Origin: Nitrococcus mobilis Nb-231
Lineage (GTDB): Bacteria; Pseudomonadota; Gammaproteobacteria; Nitrococcales; Nitrococcaceae
Length of the DNA: 64,000 nt
Assembly (NCBI RefSeq): GCF_000153205.1
Contig: NZ_CH672427.1
Span: 1,537,057 to 1,601,056 of the forward strand
Reading direction: 5' to 3'
Part shown: in pieces, positions 1 through 9,114 of the stretch
How positions within the stretch are numbered: the first letter of the stretch is position 1
Layout: each line of letters starts with the position of its first letter
The notes under the pieces: model-generated
The model's input: only the letters and a program-made list of their open reading frames with translations
Told to the model about the DNA's origin: nothing
The model's database searches: none
Made by a program: the position numbers and the translations under genes

Positions 1-465
1 CTGCTGCGCGAGAAAATCCTTGAGAGGGTTCAGATTCGAGGGATTGAGCTCATAAGGCGAAGCTAGACGGCTTAGCAAATCGAGCAGCATGTACCCTGGT
101 GAGCGATTAAGGCTCCAATTTCCCATGGCCCGATCCCAAAGGGTTCGCTGAATCGGGCTCAAACGCCCGGTGCGGCTAACCGCTTTCCAAAACCCGTGCA
201 AAGCCTCCAGGGCACCTGCCCGGCCGCCTTTCTCAAAGCCGTCGGCAAGCACCACGGCGTTCATTGCCCCCGCGCTGGTGCCGCTGATCGCCTCGATCGC
301 GATCCGTTCGTCCTCCAACAACCTGTCCAATACACCCCAGGTGAATGCGCCGTGGGCGCCACCGCCCTGCAGCGCCAGGTTGATTGGTCTGGCCTGGTGC
401 CGAACCCTGCCTTTGCCTTTTCGTCGTTGGCCTGGAGTCGCGCACTCCCGCGAGTTATCGCTCAT
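1..465 (-). CDS. Patatin-like phospholipase, 3' end outside window
   Basis: Predicted lipid acyl hydrolase of the patatin/RssA-like family. The frame opens at ATG 465 and stays open to base 1, so only the first 155 residues are here and the catalytic Asp lies outside the window. The oxyanion-hole motif GGGAHG is at residues 34-39 and the nucleophile elbow GTSAG at 62-66, making Ser64 the likely nucleophile. A basic N-terminal stretch precedes the domain and no signal peptide is seen, so a cytoplasmic enzyme is likely. Proteins of this type often accompany polyhydroxybutyrate metabolism, and a ruined phaC/phaB locus lies 48 kb away in this window, but no direct link is shown. Family assignment is firm; the substrate is unknown. 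Confidence 0.85.
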   Translation of the reverse strand, partial: MSDNSRECATPGQRRKGKGRVRHQARPINLALQGGGAHGAFTWGVLDRLLEDERIAIEAISGTSAGAMNAVVLADGFEKGGRAGALEALHGFWKAVSRTGRLSPIQRTLWDRAMGNWSLNRSPGYMLLDLLSRLASPYELNPSNLNPLKDFLAQQ

Positions 466-1033
466 TGCATCGCCCCCACCAACGGCGGCCCCTGATCATG
501 GCGCTGCTCGCACCGGAAAGCCGAGGCATCGCAGTGTCCGCCCCATCGAGCGCACCGATTGTCACCGCCGTATTGGCTTTTAGCATAAAGCCTCCCTTGC
601 ACTGGCCGCCGTCCAGCCCGACCGGTCTCTTTGCGCCGATGGTAGATCAGATTACGTGGCGGGCTTCCGGACAAATAAACACGCCTTACACCGTTGGATC
701 GGGCTCCCGGGGTGGCCCCACAGGTCATCTTCTATGAAGACACGCCCTTCTTAAAAGGTTTGGCTGCTCTTTTTGCAAATCCGTTGGCCAGTACCATCCT
801 CATCGGCCGCGCGTAGACCCCGCCGGACAGAGCACTCGATCACATATCAATCCGCCTTGGCCGGTTATTTTGCAAGGCAAATTCAGCCGTAACCGACCGT
901 GCGCGGCCAAGGCGCGCCACCGCAGTCGCCACGCCGATAGCAAAGTGCTTAGTAGAAAAGCAATATGCGGTAGGCTTAGGGGCAAATTGAACAACGCCGA
1001 ACATGGAATTTTCGGAAAGCAAAGGGGAACAGC
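466..1033. other. Intergenic, no gene recognised
   Basis: Region between the divergent patatin and secreted-protein genes. Open frames here translate to proline/arginine-rich sequence with no family resemblance. It should hold the promoters of both flanking genes, but I see no convincing -35/-10 pair. Confidence 0.4.
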
Positions 1034-1915
1034 GTGGTACATTCTCGGATAATCATGACAACAGCGCTGGCTGCCGTCGTTGCATTGGGCGTGACTGATG
1101 CGCCCGCCGAGAACGGGACCAGCCAAGCGCAAAACCGTACCCTCAGCCAGCACCAGGCGTTCGTAGTAGTCAAGCAGCCTGGCAAAGGTATTTGCCGCAT
1201 CGAACAGGCGCACAGTAATAGCCCAAGCAACCTGGCGCTCCGCTTCGACGGTACAACCCTAATCATTGTTGCGCCATATGAGCGCGGCCTAGAGGGGTCT
1301 ATCCGATATTGGATCGATAACACCCCCAAGCATGTAATACCAAAAGCAAACATCCGCGCAGGCAACACGTTCGCGCTAGCAAGTGATGTGATCGATCTGA
1401 TGAAGACCGGGCGCACCCTTTATGTCCAGACCACACCGCGCGGGAAACCGCCTAGAACAGAGAAATTTAGCCTCATGGGGTTCACGGCCGCCACCCGTGC
1501 GCTCGCCAGCTCTAAGTGCCACGACGGCAAGACCACACCGGCCCCAACCAACCTCGAAGTCAAACTGACGCGCAATTCGAGCGGCGCTGCCGTCGTATCC
1601 GGGCGTACCGTTCTACCCGACGGGATGACCCTCCGAATCTCACTGCACACTGAAATCAACGGCTACTACGCGCAAGATACCGTTCGCGTGCATTCCGGCT
1701 TCTACGAATCCGCGGCATTCACTGACCGGGGCCGCACGCTTCCCTCAGGGCGCTACACAGTGTCGATTTCATCGCCGCTGATGTATCTCCAACCGCTGCG
1801 CGTGCAACGCGCGCTCGGCGGATCGGGTAATGCAATACCCGATGGTATTCGCCAGCGCTCGTCCTATGACGAGAGCTATACCGTAAGCCATTCTGTTTCC
1901 CGGCAATTAAACTAA
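1034..1915 (+). CDS. Secreted hypothetical protein
   Basis: A 293-residue protein I cannot assign. GTG 1034 is chosen because AGGGGA lies 7 bases upstream; an in-frame ATG at 1055 would cut into the leader. The N-terminus (basic VHSR, then a hydrophobic stretch to about residue 20, then DAPA) looks like a Sec signal peptide, so a periplasmic or secreted location is likely. The region around residues 35-160 loosely recalls the IalB-type invasion-associated fold, with two cysteines (near residues 54 and 158) that could pair. The C-terminal half resembles a beta-rich domain. It stands alone between a divergent lipase gene and a convergent ABC exporter gene. It is not a shadow of another gene, because no recognisable product is read from the opposite strand. 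Confidence 0.6.
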   Translation: MVHSRIIMTTALAAVVALGVTDAPAENGTSQAQNRTLSQHQAFVVVKQPGKGICRIEQAHSNSPSNLALRFDGTTLIIVAPYERGLEGSIRYWIDNTPKHVIPKANIRAGNTFALASDVIDLMKTGRTLYVQTTPRGKPPRTEKFSLMGFTAATRALASSKCHDGKTTPAPTNLEVKLTRNSSGAAVVSGRTVLPDGMTLRISLHTEINGYYAQDTVRVHSGFYESAAFTDRGRTLPSGRYTVSISSPLMYLQPLRVQRALGGSGNAIPDGIRQRSSYDESYTVSHSVSRQLN

Positions 1916-2004
1916 CTATCGGAGCTTGATCATTGGGCAACGGACAACACCCGAGGCATCTCCAGGCAGATAAAGTTCATCATTGCATCCACAGCGGCGA
2001 GGAG

Positions 2005-3816
2005 CTACTCGTTCGCCGCCTGGATCCGTGTCTCGGGCGCATCCCGAAACTGCAGTGCCGCGAGCCGCGCATAGAGTCCGTGCTCGTTGATCAGCTTGTC
2101 GTGACGGCCACGGGCGACGATGTACCCACGATCCATAACCAGGATTTCATCCACCTTACGCACGGTGGCGAGACGGTGCGCGATGATGAGCGTCGAGCGC
2201 CCGCGCATCAGCTGCTCCAACCCGTCCTGAACGAATCGCTCGCTCTCGGCATCCAAGGAGCTGGTCGCCTCATCGAGCAACAACAATGCCGGATCGCGCA
2301 GGATGGCGCGGGCGATGGCGATACGCTGGCGTTGTCCACCCGAGAGGCGGATCCCACGCTCGCCGAGAAAGGTATCAAAGCCCTGGGGCAATTGGTCGAG
2401 GAATTCGGCCGCGTGCGCCGCCTCCGCAGCTCGCCGGATTTGCGCAGCGGAAACATTGGCGTGTCCGTAGCGGATGTTCTCCCAAGCATCCGCCCCGAAT
2501 ATAACCGGATCCTGCGGCACCAAGGCCACGCGCTTGCGCAATTGCTGCGGATCGGCGGCACGCAGGTCGACACCATCGAAGCGAATGACGCCTTCATCGG
2601 GATCGTAGAAACGCAGCAGCAGCTGCAATACGGTCGACTTACCGGCACCGGACGGCCCCACCAACGCAACTTTTCTCCCCGGTCTTAAGTTAAGCGAGAG
2701 TTTGCGCAGCGCGGCAGTCTCGGGACGAGAAGGATAATGAAAGGTCACATTGCGCAACTCCACCTCGCCACGGGCCGGCTCAGGCAACGCGACCGGATGC
2801 ACGGGCAAGGCTATTTTCGGTTTGGTATCGAGCAGCTCCAACAACCGCTCGGTGGCGCCTGCGGCCCGCAGCAAGTTGCCGGCCACCTCGCTCAGCGCAC
2901 CAATCGAGCCCGCGACCAGCACCGCGTAGAAAACAAAGGCCGAGAGCTGTCCTCCGGTAATCCGCCCAACCAGCACGTCATGACCACCCACCCAAAGCAC
3001 TAGGCTAATGGCGGTGAAGGTGAGTAACATGACCAGGCCGGTGAGTAGAGCGCTCACCCGAGTACGCTGGATGGCGGTATGGAAAGCCGCTTCTACCTGA
3101 TTACCGTAGCGCGCCTCATCGATGCGTTCATGGCAAAAGGCCTGAACGGTGCGAATACCGTATAAAACCTCGCCTACGTAGGCGCCGACATCAGCAATTC
3201 GGTCCTGGCTTTGGCGCGACAAGCCCCGCACTCGATGTCCGAGCAGCCAAAGCGGTACGATGACCAGCGGGACACCGAGCAGCACCAGCAGAGCAAGCTT
3301 AGCGCTGGTGATTGCGAGCATCACCAAGCCGCCCGCGATCAACAACACATTGCGCACGGCGATCGCCAGTGTCGAACCGACCACCACCTGCAGCAGCGAG
3401 GTATCCGTGGTAAGACGCGAGATGACCTCCCCGGTTCGGGTTACTTCGAAGAAGGCGGGCTCCAGTTTCAGCACCTGGGCAAAAACAGCCCTGCGAATGT
3501 CGGCTACCACCCGCTCACCGAGCCAGGTCACCAGGTAAAGGCGGGCGGCAACCGAAACAGCCATAATGATGACGACGAGCAAAAAGAGTAGCAAAGCCTG
3601 ATTCAACGCCATGACTGAACCATTACTCAGGCCATAATCCACCATGTGCCGCAGGACTACGCCGAAACCGAGCACCGCGCCGGCGGCGATCAGCAACGCA
3701 ATTACTGCGCAAAACAGTGCACCCCGGTAAGGACGCACGAATACGAGCAGTTGCGTGAGAACTCGCAGATTGCTGCTGGTAGGACGCTGCTCTGTAACCG
3801 GTTGGCTTCTGGGCAT
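2005..3816 (-). CDS. MsbA-type ABC exporter (fused permease and ATPase)
   Basis: Half-size ABC exporter of the ABCB/MsbA type that would act as a homodimer in the inner membrane, exporting a lipid, peptide or drug. Residues about 1-320 form the six-helix transmembrane domain. The ATPase follows, with Walker A GPSGAGKST near 385, the signature LSGGQRQR near 490, and Walker B LLLLDEATSS near 510. The length of about 603 residues is normal for the family. ATG 3816 is preferred over the TTG at 3828, which abuts the AGGAG and leaves no spacing; the spacing to ATG 3816 is rather long at about 12 bases. The gene is monocistronic. The substrate cannot be told from sequence. Confidence 0.88.
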   Translation of the reverse strand: MPRSQPVTEQRPTSSNLRVLTQLLVFVRPYRGALFCAVIALLIAAGAVLGFGVVLRHMVDYGLSNGSVMALNQALLLFLLVVIIMAVSVAARLYLVTWLGERVVADIRRAVFAQVLKLEPAFFEVTRTGEVISRLTTDTSLLQVVVGSTLAIAVRNVLLIAGGLVMLAITSAKLALLVLLGVPLVIVPLWLLGHRVRGLSRQSQDRIADVGAYVGEVLYGIRTVQAFCHERIDEARYGNQVEAAFHTAIQRTRVSALLTGLVMLLTFTAISLVLWVGGHDVLVGRITGGQLSAFVFYAVLVAGSIGALSEVAGNLLRAAGATERLLELLDTKPKIALPVHPVALPEPARGEVELRNVTFHYPSRPETAALRKLSLNLRPGRKVALVGPSGAGKSTVLQLLLRFYDPDEGVIRFDGVDLRAADPQQLRKRVALVPQDPVIFGADAWENIRYGHANVSAAQIRRAAEAAHAAEFLDQLPQGFDTFLGERGIRLSGGQRQRIAIARAILRDPALLLLDEATSSLDAESERFVQDGLEQLMRGRSTLIIAHRLATVRKVDEILVMDRGYIVARGRHDKLINEHGLYARLAALQFRDAPETRIQAANE

Positions 3817-4334
3817 AGCCGGATTCAACTCCTCAAGTTATACTTCGCGGCGCTAATTAGTAGAATGCCCCAGCCGAAGCGCGGCGGGTATTCGAGTTTG
3901 GCGTGTAGTGTGTACGGGCGGATTCTACCTGAGTGGGGAACGGTTATCTCGCTGTGTTCCACGCGCCTTAATCCTGACCTTATTGCATTACAATCCGGAA
4001 GGGCCACACCGGCTTTAATAAGAATGCGGAAAATGCCGTTTCATGCGGAAATGCCTCGGTGAGATATTAAGTGTTCGCGCCAACTGCCCGCTGCACATAA
4101 AACCAGCCCTTATGAGCACGGAGCGACAGATTTCCGACAAACAGTGCTTGAAAATAGCATGCCGCGGCCCCATTGGAATGCATCGGTGACAATCACCGCA
4201 ACTCCGCATATTGGCGTTCTCATGCACGCAATCCCCAACAAACGTTTGGACTTACCGCCCAGGGGCGTGTTTTGGTCATGTCGGACCCGTCCCAGCCTAT
4301 CGTATATTTTTGCTTGCCTAACAAGGAGTTAAAA
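3817..4334. other. Intergenic, no gene recognised
   Basis: About 500 bases, less GC-rich than the surroundings, between the divergent ABC exporter gene and a tiny ORF. No open frame resembles a known protein and no RNA gene is recognised. It probably holds the exporter promoter. Confidence 0.35.
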
Positions 4335-4532
4335 ATGGATACCTGTAAAGGAAACACGCAGAGAATTACGAACGTCGCACGGGCTGCCGCCGATTCGATC
4401 GACCCCGGGCAACACGGTGAAGAGAACGGGTCGAACGCTCGACTACGCCACCTTTATCTCAAGCGGGTATCGGGTAGAGCCGGGAGGCGGTTGCGCGCAC
4501 TGATGACGCGACGCCTGAGCCCGACCGGCTAA
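4335..4532 (+). CDS. Small basic hypothetical protein (65 aa)
   Basis: A 65-residue frame whose main support is a strong ribosome-binding site: AAGGAG at 4322-4327, seven bases before ATG 4335. The product starts MDTCKGNTQRI, has an acidic centre and a markedly arginine-rich C-terminal half (RLRHLYLKR, then GRRLRALMTRR). There is no signal peptide, membrane span or known domain. It sits alone upstream of panE. It could bind nucleic acid or membrane through its basic tail, but that is a guess. It may also be a non-coding stretch with a chance SD. Confidence 0.4.
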   Translation: MDTCKGNTQRITNVARAAADSIDPGQHGEENGSNARLRHLYLKRVSGRAGRRLRALMTRRLSPTG

Positions 4533-4752
4533 CCCGACCCTAGGTCATCCACTCGGTTATGTATCCGCACGGCAAGCCCTCGGGGTGGTAGGTGGTGCGA
4601 GCGCAAGCCACCACCTCCACCCTGCTCAAAACCCAAACTGAACATCTTCGCATCGATCCGGCTTGTTACGCCCGCACGCGGACCATCGCACGGGCCTGGC
4701 TTTCCCATAGCATAATCCCACCGCTTAACAGCGTTAATTTTAGACTCGGGAG

Positions 4753-5697
4753 GTGAACGTGCGCATAGCGATCTTCGGTGCGGGCGGAGTCGGAGGGTAT
4801 TTTGGGGGTCGCCTTGCCCAGGCCGGTCAAGACGTCATATTTATTGCCCGGGGTGCCCACCTGCAAGCAATACGGCGCAACGGACTGCGGGTGGAGAGCA
4901 TTAAGGGCGACTTCTGCGTCGAACAGGTTCAGGCGACCGACGACCCGCGCGAAGTCGGCACTGTGGATGCCATCTTGGTCTGCGTCAAATCCTGGCAAGT
5001 TGTGGAGGCCGCCCGAGCAATGCACCCTATACTGGGTCCTGCGACTTTTGTCGTACCCATGCAGAATGGAATCGAGGCGCCCAACCAGCTCGCCACTGAG
5101 CTCGGCCACACACGCGTGCTGGGCGGACTCTGCGGAATCATCGCCTATCGTAGCGAGCCCGGCCACATTCGGCATATCGGGGTCGATCCGTTCGTCAGCT
5201 TCAACGAGCTCGACAACTCTCCGAGCGAACGCACCGAGCGGCTGCGCCAGGCCTTCGAACGCAGCCGGGGCTTGAGCGTTACGGTGCCGTTGAACATCGA
5301 AGCCGCGATGTGGGAGAAATTCTTGTTCATCACCGCCATCAGCGGCCTCGGGGCAGTCACGCGCATGCCCGTAGGCGTTGTACGCAGACAACCGGGCACG
5401 CGCCGTCTGCTGGAGTGCGCCATGGAGGAAATCCATACGGTAGCCCGGGCACATCGGATAAGCTTGCCAAGCGATATAGTCACCACCACCATGGGCTTCA
5501 TCGATGCGCTCCCAGAAGATGCTACAGCGTCTATGCAGCGCGACGTGCTGGAGAGGCGTGCTTCCGAACTGGAAGCGCAGAACGGTGCCGTCGTCCGCCT
5601 CGGCGCGCAAGCCGGTATAGCGACCCCTGTCAATGGCTTCATTTACCATTGCCTGCTCGCCCTGGAGCGCCGGGCTCGAGGCGAGGAAACCGGCTAG
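4753..5697 (+). CDS. panE: 2-dehydropantoate 2-reductase
   Basis: Ketopantoate reductase of the ApbA/PanE family: NADPH-dependent reduction of 2-dehydropantoate to pantoate for pantothenate and CoA synthesis, in the cytoplasm. The nucleotide-binding loop GAGGVGGYFGG lies at residues 9-19. The catalytic Lys is probably in WEKFLFI within the C-terminal helical domain. The 314-residue length is normal. The start is GTG 4753 or GTG 4759; a GAGG element at about 4749-4752 suits the second. The stop at 5697 is four bases before the tmcA start, so the two are probably co-translated. Several PanE-like proteins act on other 2-keto acids, so substrate identity is not certain. Confidence 0.85.
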   Translation: MNVRIAIFGAGGVGGYFGGRLAQAGQDVIFIARGAHLQAIRRNGLRVESIKGDFCVEQVQATDDPREVGTVDAILVCVKSWQVVEAARAMHPILGPATFVVPMQNGIEAPNQLATELGHTRVLGGLCGIIAYRSEPGHIRHIGVDPFVSFNELDNSPSERTERLRQAFERSRGLSVTVPLNIEAAMWEKFLFITAISGLGAVTRMPVGVVRRQPGTRRLLECAMEEIHTVARAHRISLPSDIVTTTMGFIDALPEDATASMQRDVLERRASELEAQNGAVVRLGAQAGIATPVNGFIYHCLLALERRARGEETG

Positions 5698-5701
5698 TGC
5701 A

Positions 5702-7903
5702 GTGCAAGCGCTCAGGGAATTTGCAACCGCTTTGATCGGCGTCGGTCGTGCTGCGCACCACCGCCAGATAGTCGTTATAGCAGGCAAGCACGACTGGTGC
5801 CTGGAACAAGCCGACCTATTGCTGGAACAATCACAGCTCGCGACGATTGCCTGGCTCGGTGATCGACCACCGACAGCCGCGATTACACCACTCAATATAG
5901 GCCGCACCCAACTGGTGCTCGGTAAGGAGATCGATGCCCTGGTTGTCGATGCCTGGGACGGCTTCGACCCGGATGCCTTTGGTGCGACCATCGGAGCCGT
6001 TCATGGTGGCGGCCTCGTGTTGCTGCTCGCCCCACCGCTTGCCAAATGGCCGGATTACGCCGATCCCGCAACGGATCGAATTGCGACCTATCCGTATACC
6101 CGTAGACAGCTTACCGGACGTTATCTAAAGCGTTTGGTTCGGGTTATCCGCTCGTCTACGCACGCCCTAGTGCTCGAACCGAACCAACCCTTACCCAGAG
6201 TAGCTGCACCAACGCTCGCTCAAAGTGGTACGGTAGTAGCGAGCTCTCGCACCCTGCCCACGCCCGATCAGCAACGCGCCATAGCGGCAATCGAGCGCTG
6301 CGCGCGCGGCCATCGCCACCGCCCGGTAGTACTCACTTCGGACCGCGGTCGCGGCAAGTCGGCAGCGCTGGGGATCGCTGCGGCCCGGCTGCTTCGCGCG
6401 GGTTACACACAGATTATCGTCACGGCACCAAGCCTGGCATCGGCGGCGACGGTGTTCACGCATGCTCGGTGCCTAATGCCGGATGCGCACGCCGCCCGCG
6501 GATACCTCTCGGATGGTCGCGGAAGATTGGAGTTCATGGCACCGGACGCGTTGCTGCGCCGTCCGCAGGCGGCCGAGTTGCTGCTCGTCGACGAGGCGGC
6601 CGCCATTTCGACGGCCATATTGAGCGCTCTGCTCGGGCGCTATGCCCGGATCGTATTCGCCAGTACGGTGCATGGTTATGAAGGAACTGGACGCGGTTTT
6701 GCTCTGCGCTTCCGTCAAGTGCTCGACCGGCATACACCGGATTGGCGAGAATACTGGCTCGAGACCCCGATCCGCTGGGCCGCCGATGACCCGGCCGAGC
6801 GATTTGCATTTCAAGCGCTGCTGCTGAACGCGCTTCCTGCACCGCAGGCAGCGCTGGTCGATGCAACCGCCGGGCGCTGCCAGTTAGAGAGGCTGGACCG
6901 CGATGTCTTGGTCGACGACGAGCCTACCTTAAGCGAGCTATTTGGGCTGCTGGTGCTGGCCCATTACCGCACCACGCCAGGGGATCTGCGCCAACTCCTC
7001 GATGCCCCAGGCTTATCGGTGTGGGTGCTTCGCGATCAGCGCCATATCGCTGCAGCCGCTCTGGTCATCGATGAAGGCGGCTTCCCACCGGCGCTCGCCC
7101 GGGCGATCTGGCTCGGGCTACGGCGGCCACAGGGGCATCTCGTGGCCCAGTCACTCGCGGCGCACGCCGGCTTGGCACAGGCGCCCACACTACACGGCCG
7201 GCGGGTGTTGCGCATCGCGGTCCACCCCGCTTGTCGGCGGCGCGGTCTGGGAACGCGACTGCTGGGCGGGATCTTCGGCGACGCCCGCGGCCACGGGATC
7301 GATTATCTGGCCGCCGCCTTCGGCGTCACGAACGAATTGCTCGGCTTCTGGACTCGCTTCGGTATGCAGATCGTACGCCTGGGCAATCACCGCGAAGCCT
7401 CCAGTGGCAACTGCTCAGCCATCGTACTCCGAGCCTTGAGCCAAACGGGCGAACAGTTTATAAAAGCCGCTGCGGCACGCTTCGCCGATCGGCTCCCGGC
7501 TCTGCTCAACGAGCCTCTACGCGATCTGGATCCCGCACTCGCACTCACGCTGCTCCAGCAATTCGAAAGGCCGGGCGCCCCCGCACCCGAAGAATGGGAT
7601 GATCTGCTCGCCTTTGGCTTCGGACGGCGGCAATACATGGATACGCTGCCGGCTTTGCAGCGGCTTACCCACTACGCTTTGACTGACCCGCGGCTCACCG
7701 CCGCACTCAGCCGTTCCGAACAACTTACCTTGCTCGCCCGAACCTTGCAGCGCCGCGAGTGGAGTGAGCTTGCCGGCTACCTCGCTGTTCCTGGTCGCCG
7801 GCAGGTCGTGGCGGCGTTGCGGACCAGCGTTCGCCGTCTGGCGCTAATCAGCACCGAACCGCAGGTGCGCCACCGCGCGCGTGAGTTACTGCAGGCGCGC
7901 TGA
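5702..7903 (+). CDS. tmcA: tRNA(Met) cytidine acetyltransferase
   Basis: TmcA makes N4-acetylcytidine at the wobble position of elongator tRNA-Met, using acetyl-CoA and ATP/GTP. Domain order fits the family. The N-terminal DUF1726-like region comes first. A helicase-like ATPase follows, with Walker A SDRGRGKSAA near residue 213 and a Walker B-like LLLVDEAAA near 293. The GNAT acetyltransferase domain (RIAVHPACRRRGLGTRLL near 503) and a C-terminal tRNA-binding tail complete it. GTG 5702 gives 734 residues; an in-frame ATG at 5633 inside panE would add residues with no family counterpart. Coupling to panE upstream is likely. orn follows on the opposite strand. Confidence 0.9.
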   Translation: MQALREFATALIGVGRAAHHRQIVVIAGKHDWCLEQADLLLEQSQLATIAWLGDRPPTAAITPLNIGRTQLVLGKEIDALVVDAWDGFDPDAFGATIGAVHGGGLVLLLAPPLAKWPDYADPATDRIATYPYTRRQLTGRYLKRLVRVIRSSTHALVLEPNQPLPRVAAPTLAQSGTVVASSRTLPTPDQQRAIAAIERCARGHRHRPVVLTSDRGRGKSAALGIAAARLLRAGYTQIIVTAPSLASAATVFTHARCLMPDAHAARGYLSDGRGRLEFMAPDALLRRPQAAELLLVDEAAAISTAILSALLGRYARIVFASTVHGYEGTGRGFALRFRQVLDRHTPDWREYWLETPIRWAADDPAERFAFQALLLNALPAPQAALVDATAGRCQLERLDRDVLVDDEPTLSELFGLLVLAHYRTTPGDLRQLLDAPGLSVWVLRDQRHIAAAALVIDEGGFPPALARAIWLGLRRPQGHLVAQSLAAHAGLAQAPTLHGRRVLRIAVHPACRRRGLGTRLLGGIFGDARGHGIDYLAAAFGVTNELLGFWTRFGMQIVRLGNHREASSGNCSAIVLRALSQTGEQFIKAAAARFADRLPALLNEPLRDLDPALALTLLQQFERPGAPAPEEWDDLLAFGFGRRQYMDTLPALQRLTHYALTDPRLTAALSRSEQLTLLARTLQRREWSELAGYLAVPGRRQVVAALRTSVRRLALISTEPQVRHRARELLQAR

Positions 7904-7931
7904 ACCTGCGCCGCACCTTACAGAGCCGCGC

Positions 7932-8489
7932 TCAAGTGCAATCCGGCGCCTTGAGAAAGTGCCGACGATAGTATCTTAGCTCCGCAATCGATTCGCGCAC
8001 ATCGTCCATGGCCAAGTGCGCGCCCCGCTTTGAGAAGTTCTGCAAAATTTCGGGCACCCAGCGTCGAGCCAATTCCTTGAGCGTGCTTACGTCCAAATTG
8101 CGATAGTGGAAATACTGCTCAAGCTTCGGCATACACCGGTGCAGAAAGCGCCGGTCCTGGCAAATGCTGTTTCCGCACATGGGCGATGCATTGGGGGGCA
8201 CCCACTGCTGCAGGAATTGCAAGGTGCGTTGCTCCGCCTGCGCCTCATCAATCCGGCTTTGCCGCACCCGCTCCACCAAACCCGAACTGCCGTGCTGCTC
8301 GGTATTCCACTTATCCATTGCCGCAAGCACGGTCTCGCTCTGGTGAATCGCAACCGTCGGACCTTCTGCCAGAATATTAAGTTCTTTGTCGGTAACAGCG
8401 GTCGCAATCTCGATGATGCAGTCGCGATCCGTGTCCAACCCCGTCATCTCCAAGTCAATCCAGATGAGATTCCCTGTCGACTGCGGCAT
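7932..8489 (-). CDS. orn: Oligoribonuclease
   Basis: 3'-5' exoribonuclease of the DEDDh family that degrades short RNA oligomers and the c-di-GMP breakdown product pGpG. Asp12 and Glu14 in IDLEMTGLD form the first acidic motif. The C-terminal motif [10 protein letters not shown] supplies His158 and Asp163, the positions expected for this family. At 185 residues it is full length. ATG 8489 gives the normal MPQ N-terminus. It is convergent with tmcA, with 28 bases between the stops. Confidence is high because the whole sequence is colinear with the family. Confidence 0.95.
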   Translation of the reverse strand: MPQSTGNLIWIDLEMTGLDTDRDCIIEIATAVTDKELNILAEGPTVAIHQSETVLAAMDKWNTEQHGSSGLVERVRQSRIDEAQAEQRTLQFLQQWVPPNASPMCGNSICQDRRFLHRCMPKLEQYFHYRNLDVSTLKELARRWVPEILQNFSKRGAHLAMDDVRESIAELRYYRRHFLKAPDCT

Positions 8490-8716
8490 GGTTTCGACTC
8501 GTTAGTGTGGGCTATTCCAGGCAATTCTAGCAAAACTAGACTGTAGCTGTTGGTGCGACAACGCTCGGCATGCGAAGCGGCGCCACCCAAAAACGGTTCA
8601 TCAGCCGTCAAAGTGACCGAAGTGTGCCTAACGGATCGCTCAACGCGGGTGGCAATCCATCCATCCGTGTTACGTCAGCAGGCCCCGCAACGTGTCGGCC
8701 GGCATTGGCCGGCCAC

Positions 8717-9043
8717 CTAATAGAACCCCTGCACGTAATCACAGCCGAGGCGCTTGAGAGAAATCGCCTGTGCGGGCATCTCAACACCCTCGGCAATGAC
8801 CTTCAGGCCCACCAGCCCGTGCGAGAGCGAGAGAATCCCCTCGACGAGACGTGCATCTTCGGCATGGATCTCAGCGATAAAGGATCGATCGATTTTGATC
8901 AAATCGATGGGGAAACGCTTCAGATATGTCAACGACGCATAGCCGGTCCCAAAATCATCCAGCACCAGGCGTAAACCGAGATTCTTTAGCGACCTAAGCT
9001 TGACCACGCCGTGACTGATCTGCGTCATCATCACCTGTTCCAT
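8717..9043 (-). pseudogene. Fragment of an EAL-domain phosphodiesterase
   Basis: A 108-residue frame covering only the later part of an EAL (c-di-GMP phosphodiesterase) domain: DDFGTGYASL, KIDRSFI and VIAEGVE are clear. The catalytic EAL motif and the N-terminal half are missing. The C-terminus stops at QGFY, just before the usual SRPL. Upstream the frame hits a TAG a few codons before ATG 9043. Truncated at both ends, it cannot be an active enzyme, so I call it a relic. It lies between orn and egtD on the same strand as both. Confidence 0.8.
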
Positions 9044-9114
9044 CGCGCTCGGCGATGAGCGGAGGCACTACCCATTGCGCTTACCGACGGCTTTGCGCTG
9101 CTAAAATTGGGCGC

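Noticed and set aside
1933-2688. Open frame of 251 codons on the plus strand
   Set aside because: Antisense to the ATPase domain of the ABC exporter.
4666-5991. Open frame of 441 codons on the minus strand
   Set aside because: Runs antisense to panE and the tmcA start; its translation resembles no family while the plus strand encodes a clear PanE.
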